NCBI GenBank assembly: GCA_036435485.1
Contig: CM071600.1
Coordinates: 65,407,546 to 65,471,545, forward strand
Direction of reading: 5' to 3'
Source of the DNA: Saposhnikovia divaricata
Lineage: Eukaryota > Streptophyta > Magnoliopsida > Apiales > Apiaceae
DNA: 64,000 nucleotides
Made by a program: the position numbers and the translations under genes. This document shows, piece by piece, positions 32,567 to 44,119 of this stretch. Numbering within the stretch: position 1 is the stretch's first letter; each line of letters opens with the position of its first letter. Below the pieces are notes generated by a model. The model was not told where the DNA came from. It saw nothing but the letters and a program-made list of their open reading frames with translations, and did no database searches.

Positions 32567-35373
32567 GAGAGAAAATGGAGAGAAATGATGAGGTTGAATT
32601 GCATAATCAAAGAAAAGAGTTAAAAGTGAAAAAATAAAAGGTGATTTTGTAAATTGAAATGAAGAGTAAAAGGGAACAAAATAGGGGTAGTCACCTACTG
32701 ATAAAGTTGTTGCTGGATACGGGCATGGACCCTCCTCTTGGATTCTCTTTGTGCCAATAATTTAAACCATCCTTTGCATAGATTAGCGCTCTGTGATGTT
32801 GTTTGATGTGTGAGTGTTATGAGATTTTTAAGATTTAAATTAGTGTTTCAAAAAAAAAAAAAGATTTAAATCAATCTCTTGATATCTCTTAAATCTATTG
32901 ATTAAAATCTGTCTTAAAATCTATCTTAAATCTATTGATATCTCTTGGATTTATGTTAAACTTTGAAATTTTAAAAAGCATTATTCATTTATGTTAAACT
33001 TTGAAATTTTAAAAAGCATTATTCATATGAATAATGCTAGGTATCCCAAATTGGATCCCAAATTTTTTCCCAAATTAAGGTTATAATTATAATGGGCCCG
33101 TCAGGACCATATCAATCTCACCAATTAAAATCCTCCATACAACCAACTCATCAATGCCACATTATTTGAGAATATATTTTGGGTACCAATTTGGGGTATC
33201 TAGCATTACTCTTATAATATCTAACAAAATCCAATATTTTGTAAATAAATTTAAAATTAGTAAATTTACGAATGTTATTAGATTTATAGATATTTTTATA
33301 ACCGCATTAAATACCAAGAAAAATTTAAGAATATATGAAAAATCTTGTTTAAAGACCCCACAGTTTTTAAATTTAGAATAATAATGGGATACCAAAATAG
33401 CGTGACAAATTCTGATTCTTTGTAATAATAAATGGACCACCTATATTTACACCAATAAAATCAATAAAAAAAAATTCATACTAACAAAATCAATCAAAAA
33501 AATTCATACCGTCACATCAACTATGCCATATCATTTGATAACAATTTTTTATACTTATTTTGTGTTTCTAGCACTACTCTTAAATTTAAGGTTGGATATA
33601 TAATATTTAAATTAAAAATTTATCTTGAATTCTACCAATCGATTTATTGCCTTAAAAAATGTCTACTTATTTGATTATCAATTTAGTAACAAAAGAAAAT
33701 ATCGTGACTTTTTTTTTTGAATAATTAGGAGAAAATATCGTGATTTAAGTGAACTGTAAATTGTAAAATGACTGGCAAAAAAGGACTGTAAAATAGGAGC
33801 TATAACTCATCAAGTCATCATTTACAGGCTATAGCAATCAAATATTTAACATCCGTGAGCAGTAATTCATTTTTTTTTTGTTAAGTCCGTGAGCAGTAAT
33901 TTAGTTTGCAACTGATAAGACAGGGCACCAATATAAATATAAAATTGTTACATTTATATTTTATATACATTATTATTCAGGTCGAAAATGAGTTAAAGGT
34001 CAAATCAAAATCAGTCCATAATTTGTAAATTTTTAAAATAATACCAAAACTACGACTTTCATTTCAATTTTGGTTGAAATTAATATCAGATTGATTTTTA
34101 CAGATTGTTCGACTTAATCAACATGGTGACTAGCTCTAGTCTCTAGACCTAACTACTCATGTTGATTACTTTGTTGGAGTTTCGAAAGAGTTCGAAACTT
34201 GAATTAATTCAATATCTGAGTTCAAATATGAAAAAATGTTATATAATACTATTAAATATTATTTTCTTTTTTAAAATTTGCTTCAGTTCAGATTTGATAA
34301 TAAAAATATCACTTTTTTGTGAAGAACAAGAAATTTTTTATAATACAAAAAGATTGTAACCCAATCAATCGCGACAAACCCTCGAACTATTGACCTTGTG
34401 AAACAATAAATGGTCGTTTTGTTTTCAAATCGCTTAATCCATAGAATATAAATATTCTTGACAATAAAAATGATTACAAAGGTTTCCCGAATAATTCAGT
34501 CGACACTAACATCCCTGAAAATATTAGCATTACAATTGACCTGCGTATATAAAAAACCGATGATAGTCCAGTATTAATACCCATCAGTTACACCAACTGA
34601 GGTTGGGGTACAGATGCCCCCATATATTCAACAATTTTTCGTTGTGCAATGTTGAGTTCTCGCGATACTCATCACCATTCAAGATTCGAAGTGGACTTCC
34701 CAGATTTCCCAATATACCATAGAAATCATTCTTAAAACAACACGAAAGCAAACCAATATGCAACAAAAACACTTCAAAAAGAGAGAAACTTCAAAAAGAG
34801 AGACACAAACCATTCCAAAAGTAGAGGTATAAAATAACCAGATAAATGAATGCAAAAATTAAAAATCTTACCCAAAAATGAAGATTATTGAAAATTATTG
34901 AAGAAAAAAAAAATGAAGATTATTGAAAATTATTGAAGAAAAAAATAAAAAAGAAAATAAGGGAAAGGAGAAGATAGGTCTTCTGCAGTGATTATAATTA
35001 TTTAGATTGAGTGTATGTAAGTAAGGAGTAGAGGGGGAGAGGAGGCAGTGAATGAAAAGAATAATGGGAGAGAGGAGGGTCAACTCTCATTTAGAATTTT
35101 TTTTATAAAAAGATCACACTTTTTTTTTGACGTAAAAAAAAAAAGGGGGGGTAAAAAATCGAACTGAGCAATTCTAGTTTGAGTTCGACTCAATTCGTAT
35201 TTGGTAAAATGTGTTCAAGGAACTCGAGTTTGGCAAATATAAAAACGTTCAATTATAATATCGAATATTGTTTAACTTGATAAAAATTTGTTCGTGCTCA
35301 ATAAGAAAATCATTCAAATTATCGAATGCTGAACTAATACACTACCGAGTTGGCTCTTTTCATATCCTTTATA
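32567..35373. other. Intergenic DNA upstream of the CASP-like gene
   Basis: No gene is supported. Contains a 38-bp direct duplication (about 32951-33026, TTAAACTTTGAAATTTTAAA in each copy), a MITE at 33029-33211, a 42-bp duplication at about 34884-34941 (ATGAAGATTATTGAAAATTA twice) and AT-rich filler. Confidence 0.5.
33029..33211. mobile_element. Short MITE with about 35-bp inverted repeats
   Basis: The left end GAATAATGCTAGGTATCCCA and the complement of the right end GAGTAATGCTAGATACCCCA continue in parallel through AAATTGG.ACCCAAA. The 183-bp element is non-coding. The superfamily is uncertain because no clear target duplication is visible. Confidence 0.6.
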
Positions 35374-35461
35374 TCTATTATAGGCCAACAAGGGTTTTGT
35401 GCCTATTTAGTAAATTACTAATTTGTCCTTAGATTTAAATAAATGTTAAAAAAATTTGAAG

Positions 35462-35545
35462 TTGGAAGGAATTGAACCCATGACCCTACCGACACTTGTA
35501 ACTTTGAGTTCACATGTTCAACCACTAATCCAAATAACTTCTTGG
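35462..35545 (-). repeat. tRNA-like (SINE-like) segment in the Helitron
   Basis: On the minus strand GGTTCAATTCC (35468-35478) fits the pol III B box, and TAGTGGTTGAACATG about 45-50 nt before it resembles an A box. It does not fold as an intact tRNA by eye (no matching acceptor stem), so it is a decayed tRNA-derived fragment at best. Confidence 0.3.
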
Positions 35546-35840
35546 TGCAATTTTTTAAACTCATTCACTACATGCTCAAATAACTCACCTATTAGCAATA
35601 TTTATTTTATAATTTATTCAAGATAAAATTGCCCACATAATTTTTATTAATTTTAATAATTTGAATTTTGATAATTAAAACTATGTCATTCATATACTCA
35701 TAAATTTATGCTCACGTTTATTTTTATGATTTATTAAAGATAAAATCATTAAAATATTTGAACATATAATAGTAAAAAATGGTGGTCGGGGAGGGAAAAT
35801 ATAAATTGACAAATATGATGTCGTCGAAGTCAGAATTAAG

Positions 35841-36371
35841 AAAGGTACTGAGTGGCTGAAAATTGGTCCAAAAAAAAAAAAAGCAAAGTGAGAAGGTAGG
35901 TGACGGAAAATAAGTAGACGTTTATGTCAAGTAGGTAAACGGGCGAAAGTGAAAATAGATCTATAAAATTTTATTATAATATTTCTCTTTTTTAACAATT
36001 ATATCTATATATTAGTCAAATGGCCAGATTATGTTTATTATTAAATTGTTACATTGATGAATGAAGTGTATAACATATTTTTACTCGGTATCATTATAAT
36101 ATTTTATTTTATGTATGAAAGGTACTGAGGTGACCGAAAATTGGTAAAAAAAAAATCGAAGTGAGGAGGTAGGTGACGGAAAATTAGTAGAAGTTATCTC
36201 AAGTAGGTAAATGGACGGAAGTGAAAATAGATATATAAAAATTTATTATAATATTTCTCTCTTTTAACAATTATGTCTATATTAGTCGAATGGCCAGAAT
36301 ACAAAAAATGATAAATAAGGTGCAAAACATATTTATACTCGATATCAGTATAATATTTTATTTTAAGTATA
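35841..36371. repeat. 277-bp tandem duplication inside the Helitron
   Basis: AAAGGTACTGAG begins at 35841 and at 36118. Both copies then share GAGGTAGGTGACGGAAAA-like, CAAGTAGGTAAA and TTTATTATAATATTTCTC blocks and end in a TATAATATTTTATTTTA motif. The copies are diverged by several percent. Confidence 0.75.
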
Positions 36372-38160
36372 TTTGCACTATATCGGTTAATCCTATTATC
36401 ATCGGGTAATTTATAGATTGATTAACAAAATAGATTAAAATATTAAAAATAAGAAATAATTTACATATGAGATTTGGATTTGGTAAAAAAATGTCAATAT
36501 GGTTTGATATCTATTGTCCCTCACACTTTATTTTTGCAGCATTTTCGTAATATGCTAATGTTATTAACTTCATACAAAATGAGTTTTACAACCATATATA
36601 AGATAGTAATATACCAATTTCACTTGAATTTTAAACTCCAATGCGAGTTTCAACCCGGTGTGAGACTAATAAACTCGAAAATTGCTGATATATACAATGT
36701 CTTATGATCACGGATGTGTTATGTGTATTTTTTTATTTTTCGGCTATCATTTTGCTGTTACCTCAAATTAAAATGATATTCGGGATGCTTCATTATCGTA
36801 GTTATGTCTATCTTATTTTCATAGATTGAATTTTATTGTACATATGAACTTTTACAACATAATTCATTCGGTGCATACATTAACACATCTCATTTTAAAA
36901 ACCCGTTATGAGTTATGACACTTTAATTTTAGTTACTCGTGTATTTTGCTGAATTTGTACATGTCTAAATATGGATTGTCTTGAAATTTGAGATATTACC
37001 TTGGGGTTTTGAAAGTTCACTTCTGAGAATAGATATATAGTACAATGTATTTCAAGAAAAGATTTTGTTATGGTCAATTTGCTATTGAAAGGATACATCT
37101 GCGATGGTCAAATACCATGATCTTTGAAAAGCACACATCACATATTTATTTTGAACGTGCACAACTATTAGAATAAATTTGTTATTCTCCTTATTCTCCG
37201 AAATTGGTCGGAGAAAAGGATCCAAAATTAGAAATGTGCGCTGAAATCCAAAATTGGAAGTATGCGCTGAGATTTTTTTAGTAGAACTATATGACTCTAT
37301 TACTTTTATTTTTTCGTCACATTACATTATTTCTTACAATATTAAATTAGAAATAATATAAAATTTAATTCTTCATCCACCCAAAATAAATAAGCCAGCT
37401 GTTTTCTCATGTATTTCAATACAGCAAGATTATTGTGGTAATACTTGACATTTAGTTAACTCTTACTTATAGCTTTCAGTCGGTCATTCTTCTTACGCTG
37501 ACCAAACATAACTAAAAATATAACTTTCGCGGTTTAGAATCTAATAATATTTTGAAACTATAACATCTAAAATAGATCAAAATACATAAAGTAGACTAAT
37601 ACGAAAAAATTCTATGAATTATTATGTGGCCCGTGCTTTGCACGGGCTATCATGCTAGTTAATACTAAATCACAGTTAGAGATGACATATGGAAAAATAA
37701 TACTTAGACCTGTAAAGAACATTAATTCACCCTATTTTGTCGCAATTTCACCATGGCCTCAACTCTCAACATTTAATTTCTTTACTGTATTATTTTTGCT
37801 AATTAATATGGCCTCAACATTGTTACTCATGAGTCATGTCATATGTGTATTAATCTAATCCATTGGTTCTTGCACTACATTCTTTTATTTACTACTCCAC
37901 GTCTTGCTACTTTAACATACCTCAACAAAAATCATAGTCATAAACAATGAAAGATTATTGTATTGTAGATGATTAAAAAAGCAAGGCCGAGTTTAAAATT
38001 GACACGACACGGCATGGAGACGAGAGACAAACAATCTTGCAAGTCATGTATATTTACACACATTGATTGCTACGGTTTTGGAGGTTACAAGTTACAATGC
38101 TTTCTCCTTGTGCTCTGTCCCTATCTCTATCGATAGCAACAACATTTGCTTTCCTTTCTA

Positions 38161-38435
38161 TTCCCTCCGTCCCTTTTTAATTGTCACATTTACAAAAAAC
38201 ACACATATTAAGAAAGCTTTAATGATATAATTTGTTTACATGTTTGCCCTTAATCTTAACATTAAATGATGAGTTATGATTATGTATATTAAATATAAAG
38301 TCAAACATTGGTATTAGAAATAAAGGGGTATATATGGAAAAATTTGTAAAAATGTGTATTGGAATAAGGTATGTGACAACTATTTAGGGACAATTTTTTT
38401 TTGCAAATGTGCCAACTAAAAATGGACGGAGGGAG
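38161..38435. mobile_element. Stowaway MITE
   Basis: A 275-bp element with left end TTCCCTCCGTCCCTTTTTAA and right-end complement CTCCCTCCGTCCATTTTTAG, extending into TTG.CACATTT. TA is duplicated at 38159-38160 and 38436-38437. Non-coding. Confidence 0.82.
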
Positions 38436-39020
38436 TATTTAATATCCAATCCGCACGGTCTCGTATATAATGTAAACACTAGTTTGTTCGAACAAAAACC
38501 CCCCATCTCTTTTTTTATTTTATGGGGAACTATTACAATCTTACCTCTACTTTCTCTCATTTATTTTCGCATGGTTTTCATGTTCCTTATCAAGTGCTTC
38601 CAAATTGCAATGCATCAAGTGTCGAAAAAAAAAGAAGAAAAGCTTTGCAAGACATCACCACACGTGCATTCCCGTCCCGATTATTTGTGTTGCTTTTGTT
38701 GAAGGAAAAAATAGAATTTTAAGCTTTTCAATGAGGTTAGAAGCTTTTCTATACATATTTAAGGGTGTTTAGGTCAATTTATTGAGAAAAAATTAATATT
38801 TACAAAAATGTCCCTACGGGTCACTTAGGTGATTTGTGTTATAACTCATGAAAAATCCCTGAGGATATCCTCAGGTCCATTTTTCTCTTATTTCTATTGT
38901 CTTAAGGAGCAAAAAAAAAAAGTTCCATATGTAGGGGGACAAAATGAAATTAGGGTACAAATACATGAAAGATTAATGAATAATTTTGCTAATAAATTAT
39001 TAGAAGAATGAATTTTGAAA

Positions 39021-39055
<35 letters not shown>

Positions 39056-39223
39056 TAGTTTTAAAATTATTTGGCATAATATTTCAAATGGGGCTATGAA
39101 TTTCTCAGGAGAACAAGCCCAATGACTTCTTAATTTATTTCCTATAAATATAATAAAATAATATTCTTAATAATTTAAGAACCTTTTCTAGTGTATCAAT
39201 TTCGACCAGCAATCCTATAATAA

Positions 39224-39224
<1 letters not shown>

Positions 39225-39301
<77 letters not shown>

Positions 39302-39317
39302 ATAATTATTATTATTT
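39225..39317. repeat. (TTA)n microsatellite
   Basis: An almost uninterrupted TTA/ATT trinucleotide run of about 90 bp with one phase shift near 39300. Confidence 0.95.
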
Positions 39318-40147
39318 AAATCTAAGAAAGAAAATAGAAATACAAAAAAAAGGAAAATGAAATTTTAATTAATAGAATGAAGTTAAGGAAGGCTAGGGAT
39401 TCCTCAAAATAGGAAATGGTTAGAGATTTCTAATATTTTGAGAAACCACTAAAATATTATTTGAATAATAATTTCTGTCCAATTTTATAAATTTTAATTT
39501 TATAATTTAAATGGAGAAGTTATTGGACTTGTTCTTAATCGTTTACGGTTAATTTTATACGGAGAAAGGGACGGTTTGGGCCACGCCGTTATAATCTGGT
39601 TGATGTGAATGAAAATACAAAGATACTAATATTGTGTTTCGAGTTCAATTTTGAACAAAAAGAAAATATTAATTTTTTTTATTTCTAACATATTCTCAAA
39701 AAAATTGAGAAAAAGAAAAAATAGAAAAAGAATAAATACGAATCTATTTTTTCCCCAAAAATTGGAGGATTGGAGAAAAAAAGATAAGTTGCAATAATAT
39801 TATTTAAACGAATCTCCTCTTTTCTTCCTTTTTTCGAAAAGTTCAAGAACATAAAGAAAGAAAATTGCATAATGTATCAAATGATTTTTCCTCATATTTA
39901 ATTCCTTTTTTTTCTTTCTTATTTAAAAAACTCGGAAATTAGAAGTGTACACAGATTGGTTTAGTCTAAATTCTTAATTTTTTCAAACCGAACTACTATA
40001 AATCGGTTTTTCAAAAATCAAACAAGACCATTAAATGTCAAGACCAAACCAAACCAGATCATAAAAGCACGGATTGATTCGGTTTCGAGGTTTGAATTTT
40101 ATAATATATTATATCTTTTAATTTTTGTTAAATTTATAATAAAATTA

Positions 40148-40624
40148 TGTTAGGTCCAATAAGATTGTAGAAGGGGGGTTGAATACAATCTATATCATTT
40201 TCTCCAAATTTGTCTTATGAATAAAATTTAATTCAAACAAATTTGTGCGGAATATAAATAACACAAATTTCAAGTTGAATATAACAATATATTAACTTGA
40301 TGGGTGTTACAAAATCAATACAAATGATTATCAAGTAATTAATAACTAATTAGAAAATTCGACATGAACTTTTCTAATTTAGTTAATAAAAATCAAGATA
40401 TCAAGTTAAGAACTAGGAAACTTAATTCGCTAGTAGTACACAAGTCACAAATAATTAAGTTCCAATGGATACAACTTTTGTTACAAGGAACTCAAGAATT
40501 TATGGCAATTTAATTGCTTGAAGATGAAAGAAATGATATGTTTTTGGGTCTCCTTTTTCTTCCTGTGAGTTTTCGTGTGTCTGTGTTGTTTTCAAGTCTG
40601 ATGCTTCCGTCTCTTTATATAGCC
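40148..40624 (-). repeat. E2 3' LTR, distal part (right of the TATA box in element orientation)
   Basis: On the minus strand it ends ...GGACCTAACA at 40148 and contains TTCAACCCCCCTTCTACAAT, which is nearly the same as the end of the E1 LTR. Together with 53696-54792 it makes a LTR of about 1.57 kb. Confidence 0.8.
40614..40621 (-). promoter_or_regulatory. TATA box of the E2 LTR
   Basis: TATATAAA on the minus strand (GGCTATATAAAGAGACGG context). E1 inserted 3 bp upstream of it, at 40624/40625, and the duplicated TAGCC overlaps its first bases. Confidence 0.6.
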
Positions 40625-41638
40625 TGTTAGGAATATGTTGTACTTGATGATAACTTCACAATCAATCAAATTGTATAAGGTTTTGTAGCTGTCAACGGAT
40701 GAGGATTTATAACTCTATCCGTTGATAGGTAGCTCATCAACGGATGAGGTTTTGTAGCATACTGCAGTATCTCTATGTTATCAGTTGATAGTGTTTTTAT
40801 CCACAGTCATGTTGACCATCAACGGATAGGCAGAATAGGGTAGCCAATTGTAAATAAGCTATGCTATGTAATTCTGTCTAAGTGAAAGTGTATCAACAGA
40901 TGAAGACAAAACTCTATCAACGGATACAACTCAAATCCACTCTATCAACGGATACAGCTCAAGTCTCAATATCAACGGATACAACTCAATACATCATCAA
41001 CGGATGTCAGTGTACAATATCAATGGATAATCATTGACACTGTCTTCTATGATAAGCTGGGGATTAGCAGTTGATAAGGACATGTTTGACTGACAGATCA
41101 CATGGGTTGATAGTAGATACAAAAAGCAGTATGACAGCCATACTTTGGAAACACAGAAGAAAGAAGCATTCCGTTTACACTATGAATACAAGAAAGGTGT
41201 AGGAGACATGTCTGAACACAAGGACAACCTTTCGGCTACACGTGTATTTGGAGTGTAGTAGCAAGTCAACTAGAATTAGATTAATATTATCTTATTCCAG
41301 TAGTACTTGTAAAACTTGGGATTTATAACCAAGTGTAGCAACTCTTTGTAGGCTAAGAAAACAGAGACATTTTTGCTTAAGGTTTCCATTGAATATTCTT
41401 AGAAAGCAAAGAGTTGTAAAACAGAAGCTGTGTACTTTTGTATCACAGAGTTTTCTTCGAATAAAAGCTTCAGGTGGTGCATTTAACCACCTGATTTTTA
41501 TGTGTTTGTGCATTAATCTTTCTACAGCAATTATCTAAGTATAGATTTCTGGAGTTCTTATCAGAAATTTATAAATATCAAGAATTGTATTCAACCCCCC
41601 CTTCTACAATTATAAAAGTGTGTAATCTGGGAATAACA
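40625..41638 (+). repeat. E1 5' LTR
   Basis: 1014 bp, begins TGTTAGGAATATG and ends GGGAATAACA. Its first 400 bp hold eight exact copies of TCAACGGAT or its complement (40692, 40717, 40737, 40819, 40917, 40945, 40972, 40997). An AATAAA near 41459 is a possible polyadenylation signal. Confidence 0.95.
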
Positions 41639-41640
41639 AT

Positions 41641-41652
41641 TGGTATCAGAGC
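41641..41652 (+). promoter_or_regulatory. E1 primer binding site
   Basis: TGGTATCAGAGC, complementary to the 3' end of plant initiator-Met tRNA, two bases after the LTR. This is the usual primer of plant copia elements. Confidence 0.92.
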
Positions 41653-41697
41653 AAGCTTCTAACATATTTGAAGTTTAAAGATCAACACACTTCCAAC

Positions 41698-44106
41698 ATG
41701 TCTAAGAAGGATTATGGAGTAAAGATTCCAGTTCTTGATAGAGAAAATTACTTTCACTGGAAAGTAAAAATACGTCTACATCTCTCGTCTATTGATGAGG
41801 GCTTTGTGGATTGCATTGACAAGGGTCCTCACGTTCCAATGAAGACTGCAACAAGAGTTGGCCTGGCTGAAGGTGTGCCTGACACTCTCATTCCCAAACC
41901 TGTTTCTGAGTGGAGTCTTGAAGATATTACAGAAGTCCACAAAGACAAAAAGACCATGAATATTCTGTTCAATGGTCTAGAAACAGACATGGTTGACAAT
42001 GTTATTAACTGTACTACCGCCATGGAAGTATGGGACACTGTTCAAACCCTTTGTGAAGGAACAGAACATGTAAGGGAAAACAAGATGCAACTACTAATCC
42101 AACAGTATGAACATTTTCACTTTAAGAGTGGAGAAACATTGAATGATACATTTAGTAGATTTCAAAAGCTACTAAATGGTTTGAAACTGTATGGAAGAAT
42201 CTATCAAGTTAAAGATTCTAATCTCAAATTTCTGAGATCACTGCCCAAGGAATGGAAGCCAATGACTGTTTCTCTAAGAAACACTCAAGAGTACAAGACA
42301 TTTACTCTTGAAAGGCTCTATGGAACTTTAAAGACCTATGAGCTGGAAATGGAGCAGGATGAAGAGATTGAGAAGTCTCAAAAGAAAAGTGGGTCAGTTG
42401 CACTTGTTGCCAACTTGGAGCAAAAGGAGGAAAGGATAGAAACTGCTAGTTCTACACCAAACAGGGAGGTTTGTAAAGGTAGAGCAGAATCAAGCAGGAG
42501 CAAGGAAAAGGTGTCTGAGGAATTGAATGTTCTTCAGCAGGATGAATTGGATGAGATAGATGAGCACTTAGCTTTTCTATCTAGGAGATTCTCTAAGCTG
42601 AAATTCAAGAGAAACTCTGGGGTGGCCAAGCCATTTAACAAGGATTTTTCCACAAGCAACTATGTGGATAAATCCAAAATTAAATGCTACAATTGTGGAA
42701 TTGCTGGTCACATGATAAGTGAATACAGGAAACCTAGATCTGAGAACAAGGGAAAGTCAACTGAGGCTGTTGACTATAAGAAGAAATATTTTGATCTTCT
42801 CAGCCAGAAAGGAAAGGCATTCTTGACCCAAGAGTATGACTGGGCTGTTGATGACAATCATTCTGATTATGATGTGGAGTTAGTCAACCTTGCTTTAATG
42901 GCTGATTCTGGAGAGCAGGAAGCAAGTTCAGCTAGCAATCAGGTATTTTCTACTAATCTCTCTGAGCTCACCAAAGAGGAATGCAATAGTGTTATAGATG
43001 AAATGTCTACTGAACTATATCACTTAAGTGTTACTCTTAAATCACTTACTAAAGAGAACAATAGGATTAAAGAGTCTAATCTGTTTTTAAGTGATAGAAA
43101 TGCTGCTCTAGAAACTCAATTTCTAGAATTTGAGAAAATGAGAGTTGATTGCAATAATGCTAAAAGTGAACTTGAAGCTGTGTTAAAAAGAGAACTAATT
43201 TTAAAAGACCAGCTTGAAAATGAACAAGGGATAATTGCTAAATTTCAAAGTTGTAGGAATATTTCTCAAAACATAATAGAAGTTCAGGGAATAGAATCGT
43301 TTGTGAAGGATACCTGGACTCAAAAGAAAAAGGAGCTAGAACCTGGCCTTGAGGATCTAGAGACTATTTGTGAATCAACGGATAGTGATCATCCATTGAC
43401 AGATGAACCATCAACGGATGAGAGGTATCCGTCGACTAACAAAAAGTCTGTTAGTAAGAAGGAACTCAGGAAACTGGATATCAAGTATGGTCCAGTCAAC
43501 AAGAATTTTGTTAGTGGTGAGTGCAGCAAAACCAAATCCAGTGGGAAGGCTAAGGCAGGTGATTTACATAACAAAAAGGCTGTTGGTAAATCAGATAATG
43601 AAAAGGTAGAAATTCAGGGTAAAAAGAAAAAGAACAGAAATGGTAAGATAGGCATCAACAAGAAAAACAATTACTCTCCTGACAAGTTTGCTCCTAGGAA
43701 AACTTGTAGTAATTGTAATAGTGTCAATCATCTATCTTCTAATTGCAAGATTGTCAACAAGGCTCATGTTCATGTACCTCAACCAATGCCATGCATGCCT
43801 GCAATGCCTGTTATGCCTGGTCTGTATCAAAATGCTAGTTTTTCAAATCCATATGTGAACATGCCATATGTGTCTAATCCTTACTTTCAATCTATGAATG
43901 TGCCACAAATGTCATGGAACATACCTAACATGAATAACATGTATGCAAATTTTCCACACATGCATGCATCAAATATTCATGCAAATGAGCATTTGTCAAA
44001 CCTCATCACTCAAGCATCTACACCTAAGTTGAAGAATGCTAAGAGTGCAAAGTCAAAGGCTAACAAGAAAGGACCCAAGGAAGCTTGGGTACCAAAATCA
44101 ACTTGA
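41698..44106 (+). CDS. gag: E1 gag
   Basis: 802 codons from the ATG at 41698. The N-terminal part (VLDRENYFHWKVKIRLHL) and the stretch about residues 125-220 (NKMQLLIQQYEHFHFK, LKFLRSLPKEWKPM) are the copia Gag/UBN2 region. A first zinc knuckle at about residue 330 (CYNCGIAGHMISEY) has Tyr where the fourth ligand should be Cys; a second at about 670 (CSNCNSVNHLSSNC) is complete. A long Lys/Glu-rich coiled-coil-like segment lies between. Three words of the LTR motif occur inside the frame (43375-43436). The frame stops at TGA 44104-44106; pol begins in another frame a few bases later. Unusually large for copia Gag, as expected for Sireviruses. Confidence 0.88.
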   Translation: MSKKDYGVKIPVLDRENYFHWKVKIRLHLSSIDEGFVDCIDKGPHVPMKTATRVGLAEGVPDTLIPKPVSEWSLEDITEVHKDKKTMNILFNGLETDMVDNVINCTTAMEVWDTVQTLCEGTEHVRENKMQLLIQQYEHFHFKSGETLNDTFSRFQKLLNGLKLYGRIYQVKDSNLKFLRSLPKEWKPMTVSLRNTQEYKTFTLERLYGTLKTYELEMEQDEEIEKSQKKSGSVALVANLEQKEERIETASSTPNREVCKGRAESSRSKEKVSEELNVLQQDELDEIDEHLAFLSRRFSKLKFKRNSGVAKPFNKDFSTSNYVDKSKIKCYNCGIAGHMISEYRKPRSENKGKSTEAVDYKKKYFDLLSQKGKAFLTQEYDWAVDDNHSDYDVELVNLALMADSGEQEASSASNQVFSTNLSELTKEECNSVIDEMSTELYHLSVTLKSLTKENNRIKESNLFLSDRNAALETQFLEFEKMRVDCNNAKSELEAVLKRELILKDQLENEQGIIAKFQSCRNISQNIIEVQGIESFVKDTWTQKKKELEPGLEDLETICESTDSDHPLTDEPSTDERYPSTNKKSVSKKELRKLDIKYGPVNKNFVSGECSKTKSSGKAKAGDLHNKKAVGKSDNEKVEIQGKKKKNRNGKIGINKKNNYSPDKFAPRKTCSNCNSVNHLSSNCKIVNKAHVHVPQPMPCMPAMPVMPGLYQNASFSNPYVNMPYVSNPYFQSMNVPQMSWNIPNMNNMYANFPHMHASNIHANEHLSNLITQASTPKLKNAKSAKSKANKKGPKEAWVPKST

Positions 44107-44119
44107 TTTGTTTTTGTAA

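Larger units (their letters stand above)
35374..37658 (+). mobile_element. Probable non-autonomous Helitron
   Basis: The right end has the Helitron 3' signature: a perfect 8-bp stem hairpin GCCCGTGC-TTT-GCACGGGC (37629-37647), seven bases, then CTAG (37655-37658) followed by host T. The left end, TCTATTATAGGCCAACAAGG after an A at 35373, matches the TC start and A/T insertion site and resembles plant Helitron 5' ends. No Rep/helicase ORF lies between, so it is non-autonomous. The interior contains a 277-bp tandem duplication and a tRNA-like segment. The 3' end is firmer than the 5' end. Confidence 0.6.
37659..40147. other. Intergenic DNA left of the Sirevirus nest
   Basis: No gene is supported. 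Holds a Stowaway MITE (38161-38435), a (TA)n run at about 39030-39055 and a (TTA)n run at 39225-39317. The right boundary is the outer element's LTR end. Confidence 0.5.

Noticed and set aside
34584..35083. Two minus-strand ORFs of 62 codons
   Set aside because: Low-complexity AT-rich sequence without domain or promoter; the second is a Phe-rich reading of poly-A/GAAA tracts.
35462..35545. A functional tRNA gene
   Set aside because: B-box-like and weak A-box-like sequences are present but no acceptor or anticodon stem pairs properly.
40687..41030. TATCAACGGATA words as part of an ordinary microsatellite
   Set aside because: Spacing is irregular, both orientations occur and the words extend into distant parts of the same element, unlike slippage repeats.
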